From Methanorbis furvi (GTDB lineage Archaea > Halobacteriota > Methanomicrobia > Methanomicrobiales > Methanocorpusculaceae): a DNA stretch of 64,000 bases. The stretch lies in assembly GCF_032714615.1 (NCBI RefSeq), contig NZ_JAWDKA010000001.1, forward strand, positions 62,001-126,000. Direction: 5' to 3'. The position numbers and the translations under genes were made by a program. Each line of letters opens with the position of its first letter. Within the stretch, counting starts at the first letter, position 1. Positions 1 through 10,069 of this stretch are shown in pieces. The notes below the pieces were generated by a model. That model saw only the letters and a program-made list of their open reading frames with translations. It did no database searches and was not told the origin of the DNA.

Positions 1-50
1 TTGTCCCCAAACCAAAAACACATAATCTGTGAGAAACAGAACTACTCCTC

Positions 51-344
51 ATGACAACCGCTCCTACCCCGGAAGAGATTGCAGCTCTTGTCCCAAAGAT
101 CCGTGCGGACAGTGAAAAGTTTGCCAAACTGAAAGGTTGGACACTCAATCCCAATGATCCTATCACCGAATCCGTTCTGGAAGGACTTGCCCGCAACAAA
201 CTGATGAGGGGAAAACGTTTCTGCCCCTGCCGGCTTCCGAGCGGTGACCCTGAAGTTGACAAACACTACATCTGTCCGTGCCGGGATCTCGAAGAGGATA
301 TGGAGAGGGACGGCCACTGCCACTGTTATCTCTATATGAAATAA
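51..344 (+). CDS. Ferredoxin-thioredoxin reductase catalytic chain
   Basis: A 97-residue protein that ends in the three paired-cysteine motifs of the catalytic chain: CPC at residues 58-60, CPC at 75-77 and CHC at 90-92. In this family these bind a [4Fe-4S] cluster next to a redox-active disulfide and pass electrons from ferredoxin to thioredoxin-like proteins in the cytoplasm. The length fits the family's core domain with no extension. No variable-chain gene is next to it, as is usual in methanogens where the catalytic chain acts alone. Spacing between the motifs differs slightly from plant enzymes, but all six cysteines are present. Confidence 0.9.
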   Translation: MTTAPTPEEIAALVPKIRADSEKFAKLKGWTLNPNDPITESVLEGLARNKLMRGKRFCPCRLPSGDPEVDKHYICPCRDLEEDMERDGHCHCYLYMK

Positions 345-587
345 TTTCACTCTGAAAATGGGTTTGTCCATAAATTTGTTTTTTATCAACCGATGTTTGT
401 CACCGACCGCAGCTTCGCAGAAAAAAACTGAGCATGTGGAATTTTGCGGAACTCACGTTTGAAACGATATTTTTGCGTTATTCAGTTAATCTATGGGAGA
501 TGGGATTTTATGGGCGGCACTTTTGGAAATAATCATCATTTTCCATGTGGTAAATAATTTATATTGATTAAATCCTATGTTACTGGC
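345..587. other. Intergenic region with a decayed type A repeat remnant and promoter
   Basis: No gene is visible. Around 405-480 a degraded piece resembles the inner part of the type A repeats (a GCTTCGCAG fragment, then a stretch close to the GAACTCACATTTGAAACAATATT segment seen at 13738-13760). An AT-rich TATA-like box at about 553-563 lies roughly 25-30 bases before the ATG at 588, which suggests a leaderless transcript for the next gene. Confidence 0.45.
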
Positions 588-1445
588 ATGGATAAAAAAG
601 TGCTCTATGGGATGGCAGGTCTCTGCCTTCTTTTCGCAGTCCTGATGGCTGGGTGTGTGACCACGCCGGGGGATGACGATAAGAAGACCTATATTGTCGG
701 TATTGACGCTGATTACCCGCCGTTTTCGTACCTTGGCGACAATGGCCAGTTCATTGGTTTTGATGTTGAGTCGGTAAAGTGGATCGCTGAACAGCAGGGA
801 TTCAATGTTGAGATTAAAGCTGTTGCATGGGACGGCATTATTCCGGCACTGCAGACCGGCAAGATTGACATGGTCTACTCGGGTATGACCATCACGCCGG
901 AACGTGCGGAAAAAGTGAACTTCACAATCCCGTACTGGCAGGTGAACCAGGGTATTGCAGCAAAGAACGGCTCAACATTTACCGTTGAACAGTTCAAGAA
1001 CAATGAGCTGATAATTGGTGTACAGCGCAGCTGTTCTGCAGACCAGTGGATGCAGGACTTCTTTGGCGATGAGAAGTACAATCAGATGATAAAGGATGGA
1101 AAGATCAAACTCTATGATACCTTCCCGATGTCGATGGTTGCTCTTGAACAGGGACGTGTCCAGACCGTCATCTTCGATGACGTCAACATTGAGAACTACA
1201 TTACATCCAAGCCTGATCTGACAATTATCGGTGTCATTGAAACTGAAGAGTTCTATGGCGTTGCAGTTCGCAAGGATGATAACGAGCTTCGCGAGACGAT
1301 GAACGCGGGTCTTACCAAACTCATGAGCTCTGAGAAGTGGAACGAGCTTATTCAGAAGTACATTATCACTGAAGAGCCAACCGTTGTGCTGATCGAAGGG
1401 GAAACCACCCTGGATCTGACAAACGATACGGCAACTACTGCGTAA
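588..1445 (+). CDS. Extracellular solute-binding lipoprotein (amino-acid ABC family 3)
   Basis: A 285-residue substrate-binding protein. Residues 1-23 form a lipoprotein signal ending in a lipobox (LMAGC), so the mature protein should be lipid-anchored on the outer face of the membrane. The rest follows the polar amino-acid binding family: a start like YIVGIDADYPPFSY, then GFDVE, MVYSGMTITPERAEKVNFT, and a C-terminal lobe. The ATG at 588 is preferred over a TTG at 564 because it starts the signal peptide directly and sits at leaderless distance from a TATA-like box. No permease or ATPase gene is adjacent, so its transporter partners must be elsewhere. The ligand cannot be read from the sequence. 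Confidence 0.88.
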   Translation: MDKKVLYGMAGLCLLFAVLMAGCVTTPGDDDKKTYIVGIDADYPPFSYLGDNGQFIGFDVESVKWIAEQQGFNVEIKAVAWDGIIPALQTGKIDMVYSGMTITPERAEKVNFTIPYWQVNQGIAAKNGSTFTVEQFKNNELIIGVQRSCSADQWMQDFFGDEKYNQMIKDGKIKLYDTFPMSMVALEQGRVQTVIFDDVNIENYITSKPDLTIIGVIETEEFYGVAVRKDDNELRETMNAGLTKLMSSEKWNELIQKYIITEEPTVVLIEGETTLDLTNDTATTA

Positions 1446-1455
1446 ACAGGGTTGC

Positions 1456-1489
1456 AATCTGCCAATCGGCAGATTTTCTTTTTTTATTT
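1456..1489 (+). terminator. Hairpin and T-run after the solute-binding protein gene
   Basis: AATCTGCC (1456-1463) pairs with GGCAGATT (1468-1475) around a 4-base loop and is followed by a T-rich tract. It lies 10 bases after the stop codon. Confidence 0.65.
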
Positions 1490-1490
1490 C

Positions 1491-1635
1491 CGCCCACGGA
1501 AAAACGGAGCACGCGGAATTTCACTGAAAAATATCACGAAGCAGACGTGAACATCACTGAATCCAAAAACAATTCATTTCCATGATGTTTTTTTCTGTAA
1601 TATTTTTCTGTGTGTTCAGTGTTTTCCGTGGGCGG
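1491..1635. repeat. Type A inverted repeat element, copy 1
   Basis: Long imperfect inverted repeat between convergent genes. The left arm starts CGCCCACGGAAAAACGGA and runs through a TCACGAAGCAGACGTGAAC block; the right arm ends GTTTTCCGTGGGCG. The same arms recur at 3957, 13668, 17962, 32723 and 56263. Confidence 0.85.
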
Positions 1636-1659
1636 AAATAAAAAATAGTTAAAATAAAA

Positions 1660-2052
1660 TTACTGCATCAGCGAAAGAATTCTGTGCGCCATATGGGCAG
1701 CATTTTCTCCGCCGTCCACAGCCATACAGGCTACCGGCACACCTTTTGGCATCTGGGCGATCGAGAGCAGGGCATCAAGTCCGCCGGCAATTTTTCCTGA
1801 AACCGGAACACCGATCACAGGTTTTTCTGTTCGCGCCGCAACAACTCCCGGAAGTGCAGCAGACATACCGGCAATGCAGATGAAGATCTTCGCATCGCTC
1901 GCTTTCACATAGGAGTCAAGCCTGTCTGCATCGCGGTGCGCTGAGATAATCTGCATATCATAACTGATCTTATACTGCGCGAGAGTGCCAGTGACTTTAT
2001 CGATAATTGCCTGATCTGATGCTGATCCGGCAATAACTGCAACATCTGCCAT
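1660..2052 (-). CDS. purE: 5-(carboxyamino)imidazole ribonucleotide mutase / AIR carboxylase
   Basis: A 130-residue PurE. It makes 4-carboxy-5-aminoimidazole ribonucleotide in purine synthesis. Visible family blocks are the N-terminal phosphate-binding stretch AGSASDQ, SAHRDADRL, the AGMSAALPGV loop and the C-terminal PKGVPVACMAVD segment. The start at 2052 (MADVAV) is chosen because the first 49 codons of the longer reading frame do not look like PurE and run into the upstream region of the divergent gene. It is a single-domain PurE with no PurK nearby. Whether it uses bicarbonate-derived N5-CAIR or CO2 directly cannot be decided from the motifs. It is one of five purine genes dispersed over the window. 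Confidence 0.88.
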   Translation of the reverse strand: MADVAVIAGSASDQAIIDKVTGTLAQYKISYDMQIISAHRDADRLDSYVKASDAKIFICIAGMSAALPGVVAARTEKPVIGVPVSGKIAGGLDALLSIAQMPKGVPVACMAVDGGENAAHMAHRILSLMQ

Positions 2053-2101
2053 TAGTATAAGTATTGTCTCTTCACATATATGTACAAACATCCCTGATAC
2101 C

Positions 2102-3693
<1,592 letters not shown>

Positions 3694-3734
3694 CCGGCAG
3701 AAAAGACTATATGATCTCCCTGTGAGGTATTCAT

Positions 3735-3920
3735 ATGAAGAACGTTGACATGAAACTTGACGGAAACATTCTGACCATCAAAGTGGACATCTCCAAAGAG
3801 TTTGGTGTGTCCGGCTCCGGTAAATCGATCATCATCGCATCAACCGAAGGAAACCAGTCCATTGTTCCTGACCATGATGTCAAGATCGGGCTGAATGTGT
3901 ACCGCAAGAACACCAACTAA
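3735..3920 (+). CDS. Conserved small protein of unknown function
   Basis: A 61-residue protein preceded by a good ribosome site (GAGGT at 3724-3728). The pattern is a short beta-rich start, then SGSGKSIIIASTEGN and a C-terminal KIGLNVYRKN. Small proteins with this same ASTEGN / VKIGLNVY layout occur widely in bacteria and archaea, so I take it as a real gene. GSGKS resembles a P-loop by chance only; the protein is far too small for a nucleotide-binding domain. It has no known role. Confidence 0.75.
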   Translation: MKNVDMKLDGNILTIKVDISKEFGVSGSGKSIIIASTEGNQSIVPDHDVKIGLNVYRKNTN

Positions 3921-3956
3921 TCTTTTTTCATTTTCTGTTTTATTGCGTTCACAGCT

Positions 3957-4216
3957 CCGCCCACGGAACACACTGAACACACGGAAATTTCACAGAAAAA
4001 ATATCACGAGCAGACGTGAACATCACGGAATGATATCAAAAAAATTAATCTGTGATTTTCTTCTCATCATGCCTACTCAACCACCACTCAGTTTATATTT
4101 TTGTTCGCGTGTTTCAGAAATCACACTATGTAACTCCCATATAATTCCGTGCTGTTCACGTCTGCTCCGTGATATTTTTCTGTGAAATTTCCGTGTGTTC
4201 CGTTTTTCCGTGGGCG
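3957..4216. repeat. Type A inverted repeat element, copy 2 (long form)
   Basis: Arms start CCGCCCACGGAACACACTGA and end TTTTTCCGTGGGCG, enclosing the CACGAGCAGACGTGAACATCACGGAA block and its complement near 4140-4170. The 110-base AT-rich centre is not shared with the other copies. It fills most of the 387-base gap between the small protein and lysC. Confidence 0.85.
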
Positions 4217-4249
4217 ACTTGGAAAGAATCCAAAACCTATTCACTGGAT

Positions 4250-4300
4250 AATTTATATCAGTTCACAAAACCCATCACATACACACTATCTCACAGGTGC
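4250..4300 (+). promoter_or_regulatory. Promoter of lysC-purM
   Basis: A TATA-like box (AATTTATATCAG, 4251-4262) lies about 50 bases before the lysC start and would place transcription near 4286. CAGGTG at 4294-4299 can act as ribosome site for the ATG at 4308. Confidence 0.5.
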
Positions 4301-4307
4301 TAATTCG

Positions 4308-5705
4308 ATGCGACTCGTAATGAAGTTTGGCGGAACCTCTGTTGGCGATGAAAAAAGCATTGCCAACGTGGTCAAGATCATCAAGGAATCCCGCGACGCC
4401 GGTAATGAAATCGCAGTCGTTGTCTCGGCAATGACCCGCGTCACCGATCAGCTTATCGCAACCGCAGAAGAGGTCATCAACTGCAAACAGAAACCGGCTC
4501 TTGATGCATTCATTGCGTCCCTGCGCAGCCGCCACATGAAAGTGCTCGAAGCGGTCGCCCCGGACTACATGGACGAGATTGGTGAGTATCTTGACTCAAG
4601 ATTTATGAAACTCTCCAACATCCTTCTCGCAGTCCATAACCTCCGCGAGTTGACCCCGAGATCCAGAGACTACATCATCTCGTTTGGCGAACGACTGTCA
4701 GCTCCCATCATCTCCGCGGCACTTCGTCAGGGCGGCATCCTAAGCAGCTACATGAGCGGCTGTGACGCAGGAATTCTCACCGACGGCGTGCACAACGGAG
4801 CAACCGCACTTCCGGAGAGCTACCCGAGAATTCAGGCACGCGTCGGCGCACTCCTCACCGAACAGGTGCCGGTCGTCATGGGATACATGGGCTGTTCCGC
4901 AGACGGCGCAGTCACCACACTCGGCCGCAGCGGCTCGGACTACTCGGGCGCAATCATTGGTGCAGGAATTGATGCTGATGAGATCCTCATCTGGACCGAC
5001 GTTGACGGTGTCATGACCACCGACCCGCGTCTGATTCCTGAAGCACGCGTGATCAACTCCATCTCCTTCCTTGAGATGATGGAGATGTCCTACTTTGGCG
5101 CAAAGGTCATCCATCCGCGTGCCCTTGTTCCGGCAATGCAGAAAAATATCCCGGTCCGCGTCAAGAACACCTTCAACCCCATGCACCCGGGCACCGTCGT
5201 GATCCGCGAACCGCATGCTGACAAGAGAGTCGTGAAGGCGATCTCGTTGATAAAGAATGGCTGTCTCATCAAAATCAGCGGCGCAATCATGGCAGGGAGA
5301 CCGGGCGTTGCCGGAGAAATTTTCACCGCTCTTGCCGAAACCGGAGTCAATGTCATGCTGATATCGCAGGGCTCCTCAGAGATGACCATCTCGTTGATCA
5401 TCACCGAAGAGCAGCTTGACGCAGCCCTCACGGCGCTTGCCGACGTAAAGAGAAGAGGCGTCATCCGCGAGTTCGACTTTGACCGCGACGTTGCGGTCGT
5501 CTCGGTTGTCGGTGCAGGAATGGCAGGGACGTACGGGACCCTCAGCAGAATTTTCCACGGCCTTGGTGTCGGCGGCATCAATGTGATGATGCTCTCGCAG
5601 GGGTCTGAGGTCAACGTCTCGTTTGTCGTGAAGGAAGCTGACGGCGTCAAAGCGGTTCGTGCAATTCACGAAGAGTACCATCTGGAGGCAGAGGAACAGG
5701 CATGA
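4308..5705 (+). CDS. lysC: Aspartate kinase
   Basis: A 465-residue aspartokinase, the first enzyme of the threonine, methionine and lysine branch. The N-terminal kinase domain has the signature VMKFGGTSVGDE, then FGERLSAPIIS, GRSGSDYSGA and WTDVDGVMTTDPR. The C-terminal third holds two ACT-type regulatory segments (around 315-385 and 395-460, each with a VMLISQGSSE / VMMLSQGSEV pattern), so feedback inhibition by an amino acid is likely. The start at 4308 is chosen because it has a ribosome site and begins the conserved domain; 42 upstream codons in the same frame fall inside a repeat. It overlaps purM by four bases. Confidence 0.93.
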   Translation: MRLVMKFGGTSVGDEKSIANVVKIIKESRDAGNEIAVVVSAMTRVTDQLIATAEEVINCKQKPALDAFIASLRSRHMKVLEAVAPDYMDEIGEYLDSRFMKLSNILLAVHNLRELTPRSRDYIISFGERLSAPIISAALRQGGILSSYMSGCDAGILTDGVHNGATALPESYPRIQARVGALLTEQVPVVMGYMGCSADGAVTTLGRSGSDYSGAIIGAGIDADEILIWTDVDGVMTTDPRLIPEARVINSISFLEMMEMSYFGAKVIHPRALVPAMQKNIPVRVKNTFNPMHPGTVVIREPHADKRVVKAISLIKNGCLIKISGAIMAGRPGVAGEIFTALAETGVNVMLISQGSSEMTISLIITEEQLDAALTALADVKRRGVIREFDFDRDVAVVSVVGAGMAGTYGTLSRIFHGLGVGGINVMMLSQGSEVNVSFVVKEADGVKAVRAIHEEYHLEAEEQA

Positions 5706-6697
5706 GCAAAAAATATTCGTACAAGGATGCGGGAGTGGACATCGATCTGGAAGCAGATGGTGTCAAGTCACTGATCCGCCAGCTGAGTTTCCGGAGAAGC
5801 GGCGAGCACGGTATGGTCGGCGGCGTCGGCCACTTTGCCGGACTGATCGACTTCGGACCAAAGGTTCTCTCGCTGTGCACTGACGGTGTCGGCACCAAAA
5901 TGCGGGTGGCTGATGATCTCCGCGACTGGTCAACGGTCGGCATCGACTGTATTGCGATGAACGTCAACGACATGTACGTGATGAACATCGAGCCGGTTGC
6001 GTTCGTTGACTACATCGCAACCGAAGGCATCAACACCGAACAGATGATTCAGATCGGTGTCGGTCTCAACGAAGGTGCGAGGCTCTCGAACATGAACATC
6101 ATCGGCGGCGAGACGGCGACGCTGAAAGGTATGGTGAACGGTCTGGATCTTGCCGGCACCTGTCTTGGCGTGCAGGACCGTGACCGCGTGGTGACCGGTG
6201 AAAAAGTGAAACCCGGCGATGTGGTCATCGGTGTTGCAAGTACCGGCGTTCACTCAAACGGCTACACGCTTGCAAGAAAAGTTGCCACTGAAAACGGCGG
6301 TTACTCGGTAAAGCTGCCGTCCGGAAAAACGATTGGAGAGGCATTAATCACGCCGACCCGTATCTACTCCGAGGTCCTAGATGTCTGCCGTGCGGTTGAG
6401 GTCCATGGGATGTGCCATGTTACCGGCGGAGGTCTGCTGAATTTCCTGCGCATCAGTGAGTACGGTTTTTCGATCGATGATCCGATGCCGGTTCCTGAAG
6501 TTCTGCAGTGGATTGCAGAGAAGGGAGAGCTTGAGATAAACGAGCTTTACCGGACCTTCAACATGGGCATGGGCTTTGCGTTCATCGTTTCTGAAGCAAG
6601 TGTTGCAAAAATTCTCGCAATGGTTGACGGCGCCAAAGTGGTCGGCCGTGTTATTGAGGAACACAAGGTCCTGTTGAAAGGCGTTGAGATCCTCTAA
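5702..6697 (+). CDS. purM: Phosphoribosylformylglycinamidine cyclo-ligase (AIR synthetase)
   Basis: A 331-residue PurM, the ATP-dependent ring closure that gives aminoimidazole ribonucleotide. Family marks: YKDAGVDIDLEADGV at the start, HFAGLIDFG, TDGVGTK, VNDMYVMNIEPVAFVDYIA, IGGETA and the C-terminal MGMGFAF. The start codon overlaps the lysC stop in an ATGA, so the pair is co-translated even though the pathways differ. Length is normal for the family. Confidence 0.94.
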   Translation: MSKKYSYKDAGVDIDLEADGVKSLIRQLSFRRSGEHGMVGGVGHFAGLIDFGPKVLSLCTDGVGTKMRVADDLRDWSTVGIDCIAMNVNDMYVMNIEPVAFVDYIATEGINTEQMIQIGVGLNEGARLSNMNIIGGETATLKGMVNGLDLAGTCLGVQDRDRVVTGEKVKPGDVVIGVASTGVHSNGYTLARKVATENGGYSVKLPSGKTIGEALITPTRIYSEVLDVCRAVEVHGMCHVTGGGLLNFLRISEYGFSIDDPMPVPEVLQWIAEKGELEINELYRTFNMGMGFAFIVSEASVAKILAMVDGAKVVGRVIEEHKVLLKGVEIL

Positions 6698-6769
6698 ACT
6701 TTTTTTTGTCAGCGATTCATCTTTTTTTCCACCCGCAATCTCTATCTCATCTCCTGCCGATACATCTCT

Positions 6770-7264
6770 ATGAAATACCAGCTACTACTGGCAGCTGTTC
6801 TCCTTGCCTGCATGATTTTTTCCGCCGGATGTGTTAATGATGGCGGCGATCAGACCGGAACAGTAACGCCTACACCAACCCCGGCATCAGTTCTTGAGTC
6901 GGTGACAATTTTACCGGAGATCCCGGGCATTACCTACTCTCTCACCGCGAAGCAGTCTGCTGAACAGGGAAATGTTGAGATGCGCCTCAAAGCAGTTGCG
7001 GCACGCGACCTGAGAAAGGACGGCTACAACATCAGGTACACCTTCTTTGTCTACAACACCGACTCTGTTGCAAAAGACTGGACTCCTCAGAGTTACGAGG
7101 ATGTTGTCAACGCAGGCATTCCCTATGTGACCAAGATTGATCGGATTTACCCGGCAAACGAGCGGGTGATCGATGTAATGCTCCCGCGAGACGCCAGTGT
7201 GAAATCATTTGATGTGACAAAGCCGTATATCTACGGTGTTGTCGGGGTGGACGTCACTGTCTAA
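6770..7264 (+). CDS. Lipoprotein of unknown function
   Basis: A 164-residue protein with a clear lipoprotein signal (lipobox FSAGC, cysteine 21), followed by a Thr/Pro-rich linker (about residues 30-42) and a compact domain. The domain contains VEMRLKAVAARDLRKDGYNIRY and a paired-strand end, compatible with a small beta-sandwich displayed outside the cell. It is followed at 39 bases by another secreted protein on the same strand. I do not recognise a family. Confidence 0.7.
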   Translation: MKYQLLLAAVLLACMIFSAGCVNDGGDQTGTVTPTPTPASVLESVTILPEIPGITYSLTAKQSAEQGNVEMRLKAVAARDLRKDGYNIRYTFFVYNTDSVAKDWTPQSYEDVVNAGIPYVTKIDRIYPANERVIDVMLPRDASVKSFDVTKPYIYGVVGVDVTV

Positions 7265-7303
7265 ATCCAAAACACTATATCCTTCCCTCTCCACTATTTT
7301 TCA

Positions 7304-8515
7304 ATGATAAAAAAATACCAGACAACAATACTTCTTCTTCTCCTCCTTGCCGCAGCCGCTTTGATTCCGGCAGCCTCGGCAAGTGATCTGAGCCTGTCCG
7401 GTCCGTCCAGCATTATTGCAGGAAATGACTTCACGCTCTCTGTTGCCGGCGGCAACCCGCTTGGGACGGTAACGCTTTCGATGACCTCGGGCGACCGGCC
7501 TGATCTGCAGTTGCTCCCGGGTCAGGTGGGTGTGTCAGGCTCGGCAGGTTCTGCAAGCGTGGTGCTGGATGCATCCGGTCGTGCCCGCGTTGAGTACACA
7601 ACACAGTCGGGCGGCGAGGAGTCCACCTGCCGGTTTTCCGTCTCTGATGGTTCGAGTTCCGACACAACATCAGTTACGATCACTCGCGGTACCGTGAGCG
7701 CAACCGCAGTCTCAACGCCGCGACCTGCGTCAAACACGTACCCGATCGGCTCAGAGATCACGCTTTCGGGTGCGGCTCCCGGAACCAGCAAGGTGTACCT
7801 GTTTATGACCGGCCCGAACCTCCCGGCAGGAGGCGTGAAACTTTCGAACCCCTCGGTCGCTTCGGTGACAGGAGATCCCGACACCTTTGACTCGCGGCCG
7901 GTGAACAATAATATGTGGACCTACAAGTGGCAGACCTCGGGCCGGCTTGACCCAGGTACTTACACGATCTACGCAGTAGACCGTCCGGCAAACCGGTACT
8001 CTCTGTCCGATGCAAGCTACTCGACCTACTCAGTCACACTCACGCGTCCGGGAATGACCGCAGGAGTTTACGGCGGCATCCCTGAAACGTCCGCAACCGC
8101 GGCAACTCCTGTTCCAACCGAGCCGGTTGTAATCGGCCCGGAAGAGCCGGTTGAGACTCCGGTCCCTAGCATCTGGGATCAGATCGCTGCATGGTTCTCC
8201 GGTCTCTTCCGCGCTTCAGCAGCAGAGCCGGTCGGCTATGTTCTGAAGGATGGAGCGATCACCATCTCGGGCGAGACCATCTTTTCAACCGAGAAGGAAT
8301 TTGCCGTATCGATCGAGCCGTACTTCACCGCAGCTCCGAAGGGTTCCGCTGAACTCTCAGGATGGTCGGGAGTGGTGCCGGTAGTTGCAGGTGCCGGAGG
8401 TATCAACGTCTGGTCAGCAACCGCCGCAGTTTCTCCGGGCAATTACATCGTGACGGTTGAACCGATCGGCGGCGGTCAGATGATGAGCTGGGAAATTACG
8501 GTTGTTGATGCGTAA
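7304..8515 (+). CDS. Secreted Ig-like surface protein
   Basis: A 403-residue exported protein. Residues 1-26 are a Sec signal peptide. Two or three beta-sandwich stretches follow, each starting with an LSGPSSIIAGNDFTLS- or YPIGSEITLSGAAPG-type strand, as in secreted Ig-like proteins of Methanomicrobia. A Pro/Thr/Glu-rich linker (about 262-290) leads to a segment WDQIAAWFSGLF and a last beta domain ending in YIVTVEPIGGGQMMSWEITV. There is no C-terminal membrane anchor or PGF-type sorting tail, unlike the surface proteins at 27.7-29.2 kb. The gene ends just before a type B repeat. Confidence 0.65.
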   Translation: MIKKYQTTILLLLLLAAAALIPAASASDLSLSGPSSIIAGNDFTLSVAGGNPLGTVTLSMTSGDRPDLQLLPGQVGVSGSAGSASVVLDASGRARVEYTTQSGGEESTCRFSVSDGSSSDTTSVTITRGTVSATAVSTPRPASNTYPIGSEITLSGAAPGTSKVYLFMTGPNLPAGGVKLSNPSVASVTGDPDTFDSRPVNNNMWTYKWQTSGRLDPGTYTIYAVDRPANRYSLSDASYSTYSVTLTRPGMTAGVYGGIPETSATAATPVPTEPVVIGPEEPVETPVPSIWDQIAAWFSGLFRASAAEPVGYVLKDGAITISGETIFSTEKEFAVSIEPYFTAAPKGSAELSGWSGVVPVVAGAGGINVWSATAAVSPGNYIVTVEPIGGGQMMSWEITVVDA

Positions 8516-8527
8516 ATTATTTTTTAA

Positions 8528-8647
8528 AACGCGAATTGAATAGCTCGAATAAAAAAATCGCCACTGGCGATTTTTCAAAAAAAAATAATTTTAGTAACTT
8601 CTTGAAAATCGCCATTGGCGATTTTTTATTCGCGCTATTCGCGTTTC
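8528..8647. repeat. Type B inverted repeat element, copy 1
   Basis: Outer arms ACGCGAATTGAATAG-like and ATTCGCGCTATTCGCGTTT enclose two hairpins with the core ATCGCCANTGGCGAT (8566-8577 and 8608-8623) and an AAATAATTTTAGTAA spacer. It separates convergent genes; the T-run after each hairpin could also end transcription. Confidence 0.85.
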
Positions 8648-8656
8648 AGAAAAAAA

Positions 8657-10054
8657 TTATTTTTTATTTTTTTGCGGCCGGCCTTTACCGGTCCACATCG
8701 GTTTTTTCCCGTACTTTTCCTTCAGCGCCGCAAGTTTGTCAGGCACTTTTGGTCCTGCGACTCCCACAATCATCCGCGTGAAACTCTCAGGCCCCATCAG
8801 CAGATTGTAGGCCTTCTGATCTTTGTTGAACCTGACCAGCACCGAATCGATCGCAACAACCGAACCGTACGGTGCTGAGAGCAGTGCTTCGTGCTCAGGG
8901 TTCCGGTGATGTGCAGGCAGTGCAACATATGCCGGAACCTCACCGGTTCCGTCGCAGACAAGGTACAGATAATTTTTCGCGTCCCCGATATCAGCAGACA
9001 TCACCGACACGGTCACATGAATGCGTTTTCCCAGATGTTTTTTCAACTGCGATAATCTCGCACGCTTCGCCGCCGCAGGAACACGATAACCGCATCTGCG
9101 GTGTCCGTCCTTCCTGAGAACCGCATAGGAAAATTTCACATCCGTGTTCACGAACCGGTATTTTTCCTCGCCCTCGCCAAGCGCCAGCATCAGCTTCGTG
9201 GGCCAGATATCCTCATACGTCACAAACGTCCAGCAGGGAGACACCATGCAGGGAACCCCGCGGATATCATTGCACGGCGCATAGAGAGTGAGCCCGCGTT
9301 GCTTCAGAGTGCGTGAGAGATTTCGAAGCATGGTTGCATTTGAAAGATCCGCAGGCTCAAGCAGAATCAGATTTCCGTCGGAGGCGAGGTGCTCGGAGAG
9401 CCGCATCATAATCTCTGCACGTTTCTCATCATCAACCGCCAGCTCGTTTATCATGTTTGAGCAGACGATCAGATCAAACTCGCCGTCAGGAATTTTTTCC
9501 ATGATGTCTGCGGCGACCGGTTTGTGTGCTGTTACATGGCCGCCGGTTTTTTTCACAAACTCAGGCACCACATGTAAGTACGCCTCGCGGTGAATCTCGG
9601 ACCGCTCAAGAGCGGTGACCTCTGCAGTCATCCCCTCGCACTGATCCAGCACGCGGGCGATTGCGACTGTGACCGTTCCGGGGCCGGCTCCCACATCCAG
9701 AACTCTGATATGATCGCGAATGAGTCCGTCACGAATGAGCCGGACGAAAAATTCTGTGAACTCTGCAACGTAGCCCGGCATCTGGTACGCCATGTAGGCG
9801 AGGACACTGTACCCGCCTTTGTACTGCACAACGCGGCGTTCGCCCTCCTTCCAGTAGGCATCCTTCTGGGAGCTGACCGCATGACGGATTTTTTCGAGAA
9901 CCGTTTCATCCTTCCATGGTTTTCCGGAGACCTTTTCGATGTACGAGAGGGTAAGGGCATCCAGCCGCTGATCAGTTCCGCGGTTTTTGATCAGATTGTC
10001 GAGCCGCTTCTCCTCCTCTTCTGTGAGAGCGTGCCGCTTTGGTAATGAATCCAT
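8657..10054 (-). CDS. Rsm22-like SAM-dependent methyltransferase with four cysteines and an OB-like C-terminus
   Basis: A 465-residue protein of the ribosomal small-subunit Rsm22 family. The SAM-binding loop is VLDVGAGPGTVT (118-129), with CSNMINEL (198-205) as the family's post-II motif. Four cysteines, C261, C269, C274 and C321, sit where mitochondrial and yeast members hold an iron-sulfur cluster. After about residue 335 comes a separate segment (LGKRIHVTVSVMSAD ... DGTGEVPAYVALP) that looks like an OB-fold nucleic-acid-binding domain, and a basic tail. It is the last gene of a minus-strand operon with PUA, SepF and ZPR1 proteins, which supports a role in ribosome maturation. The methylation target is unknown. 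Confidence 0.78.
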   Translation of the reverse strand: MDSLPKRHALTEEEEKRLDNLIKNRGTDQRLDALTLSYIEKVSGKPWKDETVLEKIRHAVSSQKDAYWKEGERRVVQYKGGYSVLAYMAYQMPGYVAEFTEFFVRLIRDGLIRDHIRVLDVGAGPGTVTVAIARVLDQCEGMTAEVTALERSEIHREAYLHVVPEFVKKTGGHVTAHKPVAADIMEKIPDGEFDLIVCSNMINELAVDDEKRAEIMMRLSEHLASDGNLILLEPADLSNATMLRNLSRTLKQRGLTLYAPCNDIRGVPCMVSPCWTFVTYEDIWPTKLMLALGEGEEKYRFVNTDVKFSYAVLRKDGHRRCGYRVPAAAKRARLSQLKKHLGKRIHVTVSVMSADIGDAKNYLYLVCDGTGEVPAYVALPAHHRNPEHEALLSAPYGSVVAIDSVLVRFNKDQKAYNLLMGPESFTRMIVGVAGPKVPDKLAALKEKYGKKPMWTGKGRPQKNKK

Positions 10055-10069
10055 AAATCAGAAAAGAGT

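Noticed and set aside
3790-3830. P-loop-like GSGKS in the 61-residue protein
   Set aside because: The protein is too small for a nucleotide-binding fold and the surrounding residues do not fit Walker A context.
4182-4307. N-terminal extension of aspartate kinase
   Set aside because: The 42 codons lie partly in a type A repeat and upstream of the promoter-linked ribosome site.
8528-8647. Repeated hairpins that might be a CRISPR array
   Set aside because: Repeats are palindromic, few and not separated by regular unique spacers; no cas genes are present.
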